A program made the position numbers and the translations under genes. The notes under the pieces are model-generated. The model did not search any database. It saw only the letters and a program-made list of their open reading frames with translations, and was not told the origin of the DNA. A DNA stretch of 64,000 nt from Myxococcota bacterium (GTDB lineage Bacteria; Myxococcota; UBA727; JABDBI01), in NCBI GenBank assembly GCA_040387835.1, contig JAZKCZ010000001.1, positions 186,001 to 250,000 on the forward strand, written 5' to 3'. This document shows, in pieces, positions 59,080-64,000 of the stretch (within the stretch, counting starts at the first letter, position 1; each line of letters begins with the position of its first letter).

Positions 59080-59108
59080 TTGCCAAGCGTATCAAATATG
59101 TATATAAA
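59080..59108 (+). promoter_or_regulatory. typA promoter
   Basis: TTGCCA (59080-59085), a 17-base spacer and TATAAA (59103-59108) precede the typA ATG (59118) by nine bases without a Shine-Dalgarno sequence. The match is among the best in the window and predicts a transcript beginning at or within two or three bases of the start codon. Confidence 0.65.
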
Positions 59109-59117
59109 CCCCGGACA

Positions 59118-60944
59118 ATGCTTACAACGACTCCTGACAAAATTCGCAATGTGGCGATCATTGCTCACATTGACCATGGCAAAACCACTCTTTTAGACGG
59201 CCTATTGGCTCAGTCTTCGGTATTTAGAGACAACCAAGTCCTTCCTGAAAGGATGATGGATTCTTACGACCAAGAGCGTGAGCGTGGGATTACCATTTTC
59301 GCTAAGCACTGCTCGGTGGAATTTGGTGAATACAAAATCAATATTATTGATACGCCAGGCCATGCTGATTTCTCAGGAGAAGTGGAACGCGTTTTGGATA
59401 TGGTTAACTCCGTGCTCCTACTGGTAGATGCACGCGAAGGCCCTATGCCGCAGACTCGCTATGTGCTTAGCCAAGCATTGAAGCGTGGTCTAAAGCCTTT
59501 GGTCATTATTAATAAAATTGACAGACCGCATGCCGATCCAGATCGCGTTTTGGGTGAGACTTTCGATTTGTTCGTGGAACTGTCTGCGAATGATGAGCAG
59601 CTGGAATTCCCGTATATCTACGCTTCGGGTCTGTCCGGTTATGCATGTAAGCATTTGGATGATCCTAAAGAAAACCTAGCGCCGTTGCTGCAAATGATTG
59701 TGGACAAAGTGGACGCCCCTGTTGGATCCATTGACGCACCTTTCTTGATGCAGGTTGCTACCGCGCCTTACGATGAATATTTGGGCCGAGGCGCTTGCGG
59801 CCGTATTTTGAACGGTAAGGTCAAAAAAGGCACAGCTGTCACGCAGATTGACGTTGAAGGCAAAGAAACGACTGTTCGTTTGACCAGAGTCAAAGGCTAT
59901 TTTGGTATGCAGCAGGTTGACCTTGAAGAGGCCAGTGCTGGTGATATCGTTAATCTTTACGGCATTCAGGAAGTCATGATCGGGGATACGCTTTGCGATC
60001 CGGACCATCTTTCCCAAATGCCGGCTCTAAAGGTTGCTGAACCGACCATTTCGATCGATTTCATGGTGAACTCTGGCCCCTTTGCAGGCAAAGATGGCAA
60101 GCATGTGACCATGAACAAGATTAGAGACAGGCTGCTCAAGGAAAAGAAGGCGAATATTACGCTTCGGATCGAAGAGTTGCCTGGTTCTCTAGATAGCGTT
60201 CGTGTCTCGGGCCGAGGCGAGCTGCATCTTGCCGTGTTAATCGAAGCGATGCGCCGCGAAAGCTATGAGTTTTGTATTTCAAAGCCCAAAGTTGTGACCA
60301 AAATGGTTGATGGGGTTTTGCATGAAGCTTCTGAAAAAGCTTACATCGAAGTACCTGAAGAGTGCTCTGGTGCGGTTATCGATGCATTGGCCAAACGTAA
60401 AGGCGAAATGCAAAACTTCGATACCGATGAGCACAAAATTACTCGCATGGAGTTTTTGATTCCAACACGTGGTTTGATGGGCTTTAGGCATGACTTTTTG
60501 ACCATGACTCGCGGCGAAGGCATTTTGACCAACATGTTCGAAAGCTTTGTGCCATGGAAAGGTGAGCTTCCGAAGCGTAAAAACGGGGTTATGATTGCTA
60601 ACACCCAGGGTCGCGTAACACCTTATGCTTCGTTCTCATTGCAAGATCGCGGTGTGTTGTTTGTGTATCCGAACGAAGATGCTTACGAAGGCATGATCGT
60701 TGGTGAGCACTGCCGTGATAACGATATCCCGGTAAATATCTCTCGCGAAAAAGCATTAACCAACATGCGCGCTTCGGGTAAAGATGAAAACGTTATCTTG
60801 ACCCCACCGAAGCGAATGACTTTGGAGCAGGCGATCGACTATATCGAAGATGATGAATTGGTTGAGATTACACCTAATCATTTCAGATTCAGAAAAATTC
60901 ATTTGAAAGAAAATGACCGAAAGCGAGCTCCAAAGAATAGTTAA
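59118..60944 (+). CDS. typA: GTP-binding protein TypA/BipA
   Basis: TypA (BipA) is a ribosome-binding GTPase that helps 50S assembly, often at low temperature. The 608-residue protein has G1 [14 protein letters not shown]2 [12 protein letters not shown]3 [14 protein letters not shown]4 [11 protein letters not shown], followed by EF-G-like domains and the C-terminal TypA domain. The last residues ([20 protein letters not shown]) are typical. It likely has a leaderless message. A DUF1178 gene follows by five bases. Confidence 0.97.
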   Translation: MLTTTPDKIRNVAIIAHIDHGKTTLLDGLLAQSSVFRDNQVLPERMMDSYDQERERGITIFAKHCSVEFGEYKINIIDTPGHADFSGEVERVLDMVNSVLLLVDAREGPMPQTRYVLSQALKRGLKPLVIINKIDRPHADPDRVLGETFDLFVELSANDEQLEFPYIYASGLSGYACKHLDDPKENLAPLLQMIVDKVDAPVGSIDAPFLMQVATAPYDEYLGRGACGRILNGKVKKGTAVTQIDVEGKETTVRLTRVKGYFGMQQVDLEEASAGDIVNLYGIQEVMIGDTLCDPDHLSQMPALKVAEPTISIDFMVNSGPFAGKDGKHVTMNKIRDRLLKEKKANITLRIEELPGSLDSVRVSGRGELHLAVLIEAMRRESYEFCISKPKVVTKMVDGVLHEASEKAYIEVPEECSGAVIDALAKRKGEMQNFDTDEHKITRMEFLIPTRGLMGFRHDFLTMTRGEGILTNMFESFVPWKGELPKRKNGVMIANTQGRVTPYASFSLQDRGVLFVYPNEDAYEGMIVGEHCRDNDIPVNISREKALTNMRASGKDENVILTPPKRMTLEQAIDYIEDDELVEITPNHFRFRKIHLKENDRKRAPKNS

Positions 60945-60949
60945 CGCTT

Positions 60950-61210
60950 ATGTATACCGTAGAGCTCGAATGTGAATCGGGCCACTCTTTCGAAGGGTGG
61001 TACGACTGCGCAGATGATTACGAAGCCTGTCTCACACAGGGAAACCTTTCTTGTCCCATGTGTGATTCAGAATTCATCATGCGCAGATCCTCCGCCAAAA
61101 GCCCCTCAGGCAAAGCCCTCATGAACCTGGCCCGCCAGCTAAAATCAGATGAACTCACCGGCAACGGCGATTTGATCGGCGGCCAGTATTTCAAAATATA
61201 CTTGGACTGA
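60950..61210 (+). CDS. DUF1178-like zinc-ribbon protein, short
   Basis: The 86-residue protein resembles the N-terminal half of DUF1178. The opening VELECESGHSFEGWYD and the CxxC pair CPMCDSEF supply the zinc ligands. Typical DUF1178 proteins are about 140 residues; here the C-terminal half is missing or very divergent, with a Gly-rich end (GNGDLIGGQYFKIYLD). It starts five bases after typA without a ribosome binding site, suggesting coupled translation. Confidence 0.75.
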   Translation: MYTVELECESGHSFEGWYDCADDYEACLTQGNLSCPMCDSEFIMRRSSAKSPSGKALMNLARQLKSDELTGNGDLIGGQYFKIYLD

Positions 61211-61246
61211 AATACGCTTTCTCTTCAGGTTGTTTGAGTTAAACTT

Positions 61247-61639
61247 ATGCCAGTCTCATCCCTATGGATAACTTTATTGGTTTGTATTCTGTCTTTACAG
61301 GCATCAGCTTGGGGGACTCTAATACTTGTTCGAAATGTTCCGCATTGTTGGTCCGTTAAGGAGTTGAATACGCTCTTTGTTTCCCGTTTTAAGGCTGAGT
61401 TTGTTGAGGTAATCGGAATCGAGGAAACTGAGAGATTTGCTCACGTGCGAGTCCAATTTTCTTTAGCATCTAGTTTTAACTGGAAGCAGCTGTATTTGCC
61501 TCCGTCCTGCGCCTCAGGTAGCGAGCATAAGCCAATTGAGTTCGCTTCTATGGAAGCACATTGGGGGATTGATCGGCGGTTATGGTTCGCGGGGGCTGAA
61601 GAAGAACGTCGCTTCGAAGGTCCTAGAAGAAATTTCTAG
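61247..61639 (+). CDS. secreted hypothetical protein with RRM-like core
   Basis: The 130-residue protein begins with a signal-like leader (MPVSSLWITLLVCILSLQA, then SA). The mature part reads TLILVRNVPHCWSVKELNTL and later ERFAHVRVQFSL, which resemble RNP2 and RNP1 of an RNA-recognition motif in the right order and spacing (about 40 residues). A C-terminal basic tail follows. An exported RRM would be odd, so this may be a chance likeness or a related alpha-beta fold. The 3' end overlaps the convergent RluA gene by 60 bases. No ribosome binding site precedes the ATG. Confidence 0.55.
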   Translation: MPVSSLWITLLVCILSLQASAWGTLILVRNVPHCWSVKELNTLFVSRFKAEFVEVIGIEETERFAHVRVQFSLASSFNWKQLYLPPSCASGSEHKPIEFASMEAHWGIDRRLWFAGAEEERRFEGPRRNF

Positions 61640-62404
61640 TTTGGATGCGTGTAAATGCAAAACTGGATGCCCCAAATTTCGCAGATGAATTCGGATTTGA
61701 TTGGTTCGGCCGGTAACTGGTTTTGCCAATACAAGAGCTCTATTTTCAAAGCGTTGCAGACAGCTTAAGACGGTAAGGGCGGATTGCCCTGTTGGATACC
61801 TACGTGAAATAATGGGCGTTTCGCATTTAAGTTGGTCCCAAGAAGGCACACCTTCAACCAGAGCCAAATATTCTTTTTGAACCGAACGGTCGGTAAATTG
61901 CTCGGTTAGCGCTCTGGCAGCCTCGGGTGTTTTCGCCAAGATTAAGATGCCGGTTGTTTCGGCGTCTAGCCGATGAACCAGATGAAGGTTAAGCTCTGGC
62001 CAGGCTCTTTTGGCGATTTCAGTCAGAGTGTGAAATTTGTAACGCCCACATGGGTGCACGGGCAGGGGTGCTGGTTTGTCTAATACCAACATTTGGTCAT
62101 CTTCATGGATGATTTTAATATTGGCATTGATTGGGGGTTCGGGCGCTTCCATGAGCTCATGGTAGAGAATGTCACCAGAGCGTAAGATGTCGTCTGGACC
62201 AACAGGGCCGTTTTGATGGCAGATGCGGGCTGAACGGGTTGCTTCTTCCCAATAGGCACGGTCTCTAGAGGGGATCTTGCGGACCAAAAAATCCAGGCAG
62301 GTTTCGCCTGGGATGAGACCCCGCATCTTAATGGGACGCCGATTTAGGTAGGGCTTCGTTTGCTCTAGTGCTTTGGCCGCCTCAAGAAACCGTTTCTCAA
62401 GCAT
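61580..62404 (-). CDS. RluA-family pseudouridine synthase
   Basis: The 274-residue enzyme isomerises uridine to pseudouridine in rRNA or tRNA. The catalytic Asp is in HLVHRLDAETTGILIL, with VLDKPAPLPVHPCGRY and the C-terminal TGRTNQIRIHLRNLGHPVL completing the family set. An N-terminal segment of about 80 residues may serve as an S4-like RNA-binding domain. Target site is not determinable. Its start overlaps trhO by eight bases, so two tRNA/rRNA modification enzymes are coupled. The 3' end overlaps the convergent secreted gene by 60 bases. Confidence 0.92.
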   Translation of the reverse strand: MLEKRFLEAAKALEQTKPYLNRRPIKMRGLIPGETCLDFLVRKIPSRDRAYWEEATRSARICHQNGPVGPDDILRSGDILYHELMEAPEPPINANIKIIHEDDQMLVLDKPAPLPVHPCGRYKFHTLTEIAKRAWPELNLHLVHRLDAETTGILILAKTPEAARALTEQFTDRSVQKEYLALVEGVPSWDQLKCETPIISRRYPTGQSALTVLSCLQRFENRALVLAKPVTGRTNQIRIHLRNLGHPVLHLHASKLEISSRTFEATFFFSPREP

Positions 62405-63191
62405 AGGATTTAGCGGGGCATCGAGGGCATTTAGCTCTGGGATGCTCTAAAACGGCTTGGCAGTCCCAACAAAGTCCATGGCCTGTTGGCTCGAGCTCTG
62501 CATTAAGGGCAACTCTTTTATCGAAAACGAAACAGTCGCCTTGGTAATGCTCGCTGCCGCATTCTTCAAAATATTTTAAAATGCCGCCATCGAGTTGCTG
62601 GACGTTTTCAAACCCGAGCATGTTCATGAAGGGCGCGGCTTTTTCACAGCGAATGCCACCTGTGCAGACGGTTACGATTGGCTTTGTGCGCCACTCTGGC
62701 AGCTTTTCTTCGATGCCTTGGATGAAGTCTTTAAACGTATGCATGTTTAAATGCTGCGTATTCTTGAAAGCACCGACTTCGATTTCGAACTCATTGCGGG
62801 TGTCTAGCAAGATAAAGTCTTTGTCACTGTCATACCAAGCTTTAAGCTCTTTAGCAGAAATACGCCCCGCTTGGGTATGCAAAGGATTGGCTTTTTCAAC
62901 GCCAAACGCGATTGTTTCCTTCTTCAGCCGAACTAGCATCCGAGTGAAAGGCTGCGTGGCCGACCAGCTTTCTTTAGCGGTTAGATCGCCTAGGCCTGGA
63001 AGTTTCTTGATAAGCGTAAGCAGCTCTCGGACAGATAACTCTTCGCCTGCCACAAATAGGTTAATGCCTTCGGGGGCGAGCAGGATGGTGCCTTTTAGTG
63101 AACGCTCAGTTGCAAAAGTTAGCAATTCGGACTGCAAAGCTTCGCGGTTATTTAAATGAGCAAATTGATAAGCAGCAATGTTCAGAAACAT
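62397..63191 (-). CDS. trhO: tRNA uridine(34) hydroxylase TrhO (rhodanese-like)
   Basis: TrhO hydroxylates uridine 34 of tRNA using oxygen and a rhodanese-type cysteine. The 264-residue protein has an N-terminal acylphosphatase-like domain (LKGTILLAPEGINLFVAG), a rhodanese domain with active-site loop IVTVCTGGIRCEKAAPFM, and C-terminal cysteines (CWDCQ, CPRCPAKSY). The layout is that of YceA/TrhO. It is followed by the RluA synthase with an eight-base overlap and diverges from actA. Confidence 0.93.
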   Translation of the reverse strand: MFLNIAAYQFAHLNNREALQSELLTFATERSLKGTILLAPEGINLFVAGEELSVRELLTLIKKLPGLGDLTAKESWSATQPFTRMLVRLKKETIAFGVEKANPLHTQAGRISAKELKAWYDSDKDFILLDTRNEFEIEVGAFKNTQHLNMHTFKDFIQGIEEKLPEWRTKPIVTVCTGGIRCEKAAPFMNMLGFENVQQLDGGILKYFEECGSEHYQGDCFVFDKRVALNAELEPTGHGLCWDCQAVLEHPRAKCPRCPAKSYA

Positions 63192-63245
63192 ATGGCGTCA
63201 AATCTAGCATCTTTTATGCAAGGTGCCCAGAGGGTCTAAAACAAC

Positions 63246-63274
63246 TTGCCAAGTTTACCTCGAGCAAATAAGTA
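63246..63274 (+). promoter_or_regulatory. putative promoter of the alternative complex III operon
   Basis: TTGCCA (63246-63251), 17 bases, and TAAGTA (63269-63274) lie 20 bases before the ATG at 63295, leaving a short leader with GAGG as a possible ribosome binding site. The -35 is good, the -10 moderate. It faces away from trhO. Confidence 0.45.
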
Positions 63275-63294
63275 ACGACGTCGAGGCATTTTGC

Positions 63295-63939
63295 ATGGCG
63301 CAGATTTTTCCAAAATGGACTAACAAAGTCCCGAAAATAGCCGTTGTATCGTTAGTGTGTTCGGCTATCGGGATCGTTTTCATTTTTTGGTACTGGTTTT
63401 CTCCTTATAACTTGGAAGTAGGCTACCAGCCCGTTCAGCCGGTACCTTACAGTCACAAGATTCATGCAGGCGATCTAGGGATGGATTGCCGCTACTGTCA
63501 CACGGGTGTGGAAAAGGGCCCAGTTGCGGGTGTTCCACCGACGCAGACTTGTATGAACTGTCATGCGACGATTAAAACCGATTCATTGGCTTTGGAGCGG
63601 GTTCGTGAAAGTAACCGAACCGATTTGCCCATTCCTTGGATTCGAGTTCATAAAGTTGCGGACTATGCCTATTTCGATCACAGCGCTCATATTGCTGCTG
63701 GTGTAGGTTGCATCAGCTGCCATGGCCGTATTGATCAAATGACCGAAGTCAAACTTGAGAAGCCTTTGAGCATGGGTTGGTGTCTTGATTGCCATCGAAA
63801 TCCAGAGCCTCACTTAAGGCCGTTAGATAAAATTACCGACATGGAATGGGTAGGCGATGAGAACTGGAAGACAATTGCCAGAGCGAAGGCCAAAACCCTC
63901 CATCCACCGGTTGAAAGCTGTTCAGGGTGCCACCGATGA
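63295..63939 (+). CDS. actA: alternative complex III pentahaem cytochrome subunit ActA
   Basis: The 214-residue protein has an N-terminal membrane anchor (VSLVCSAIGIVFIFWYWF) and five haem-binding motifs, CRYCH, CMNCH, CISCH, CLDCH and CSGCH, in the ActA pattern. ActA is part of alternative complex III, a quinol:electron acceptor oxidoreductase replacing the bc1 complex. The ATG at 63295 is chosen because a longer in-frame start (63223) would lie upstream of the promoter. The last bases overlap the next gene, actB, as ATGA. Confidence 0.92.
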   Translation: MAQIFPKWTNKVPKIAVVSLVCSAIGIVFIFWYWFSPYNLEVGYQPVQPVPYSHKIHAGDLGMDCRYCHTGVEKGPVAGVPPTQTCMNCHATIKTDSLALERVRESNRTDLPIPWIRVHKVADYAYFDHSAHIAAGVGCISCHGRIDQMTEVKLEKPLSMGWCLDCHRNPEPHLRPLDKITDMEWVGDENWKTIARAKAKTLHPPVESCSGCHR

Positions 63940-64000
63940 CGATAAATGAATCAGAACAAAACATGAAATACTGGCGTTCGGTGCAGTACCAAGAGTGGAC
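63936..64000 (+). CDS. actB: alternative complex III subunit ActB, N-terminal fragment
   Basis: The ATG at 63936 overlaps the actA stop by four bases. The 21 readable residues (MTINESEQNMKYWRSVQYQEW) include KYWRS, the typical opening of ActB, the large molybdopterin-oxidoreductase-like/iron-sulfur subunit of alternative complex III. The remainder lies beyond the window, so only order and start are supported. Confidence 0.75.
   Translation, partial: MTINESEQNMKYWRSVQYQEW

Noticed and set aside
60950-61246. Frameshifted full-length DUF1178 gene
   Set aside because: The 36 bases after the stop and the following frame do not continue the family's C-terminal half; a short form is simpler.

Overview
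The window is a densely packed bacterial chromosome segment with about 70 protein genes and three tRNA genes. By eye its base composition is a little under 50% GC. No gap exceeds about 120 bases, so there is no gene-free stretch over 300 bases to describe. Several genes point to Myxococcota or a close deltaproteobacterial relative. These are an MXAN_5187-type C-terminal domain protein, a DUF2505 protein, a very large Ser/Thr-kinase/AAA/GAF/PAS/histidine-kinase fusion, a CarD-era style mix of ECF and sigma-32-like factors, a pentahaem ActA cytochrome of alternative complex III, and a long C-terminal-processing protease. The genus cannot be named from this sequence. No phage, transposase, CRISPR array, rRNA or replication origin was seen.

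Layout. 1-2908 (minus): rpmH, rnpA, gatB, an RND adaptor and an RND pump, an unusual replacement for the normal rpmH-rnpA-yidD-yidC order. 2943-7081 (minus): an orphan, then a tightly overlapping sensory operon (thioredoxin-fold RedB-like protein, membrane histidine kinase, single-domain receiver, receiver-kinase hybrid). 7177-9162 (plus): tRNA-His, tRNA-Arg and recQ with almost no spacing. 9174-11882: an islet of five small or secreted proteins around a secreted PI-PLC-like phosphodiesterase. 11887-21946: LOG-family hydrolase, EamA exporter, serine deaminase, then a CheY-like receiver under an 1796-residue kinase, a 2Fe-2S ferredoxin, lipA and DUF2505. 22042-24084: tRNA-Met, a CdsZ-like zinc-ribbon coiled coil and glyA. 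24062-26124 (minus): an unusual kinase with an IQ motif, and rph. 26165-29078: LpoB and YcfL-like lipoproteins, a third lipoprotein and a patatin. 29167-32445: ECF sigma, ttcA and a 593-residue orphan. 32507-43998 (plus): PilZ, HD hydrolase, sigma-32-like factor, MXAN_5187-like protein, rpoZ, sspB, mlaF, an MCE protein, ctp, rarA, dedA, a lipoprotein and a membrane-anchored EreA/ChaN-like protein. 43990-54114 (minus): mgtE, glmS, a DsbA-like lipoprotein, then trxB, uvrB, a DsbD-N-like lipoprotein, def, yggS, pth and rplY, with a YbjN-like gene on plus between. 54180-64000: a class I amidotransferase, an AAA_14/DUF4143 ATPase behind 31-bp repeats, a GAF protein, aconitase, typA, DUF1178, a secreted RRM-like protein, an RluA synthase, trhO, and actA-actB at the edge.

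Themes. Many stand-alone genes have a recognisable -10 box 5 to 10 bases before the ATG and no Shine-Dalgarno sequence, suggesting leaderless mRNAs; genes inside operons more often have GGAG-type sites or ATGA overlaps. Translation and tRNA functions (rpmH, rnpA, gatB, ttcA, def, pth, rplY, typA, trhO, RluA), envelope maintenance (LpoB, Mla/MCE, Ctp, RND, lipoproteins) and signal transduction dominate. The least ordinary items are the IQ-motif kinase, the giant protein whose kinase domain has lost its catalytic residues, the secreted phosphodiesterase operon, the 31-bp repeats covering the promoter of the AAA_14 gene, and a strong terminator placed directly on the start of glmS.
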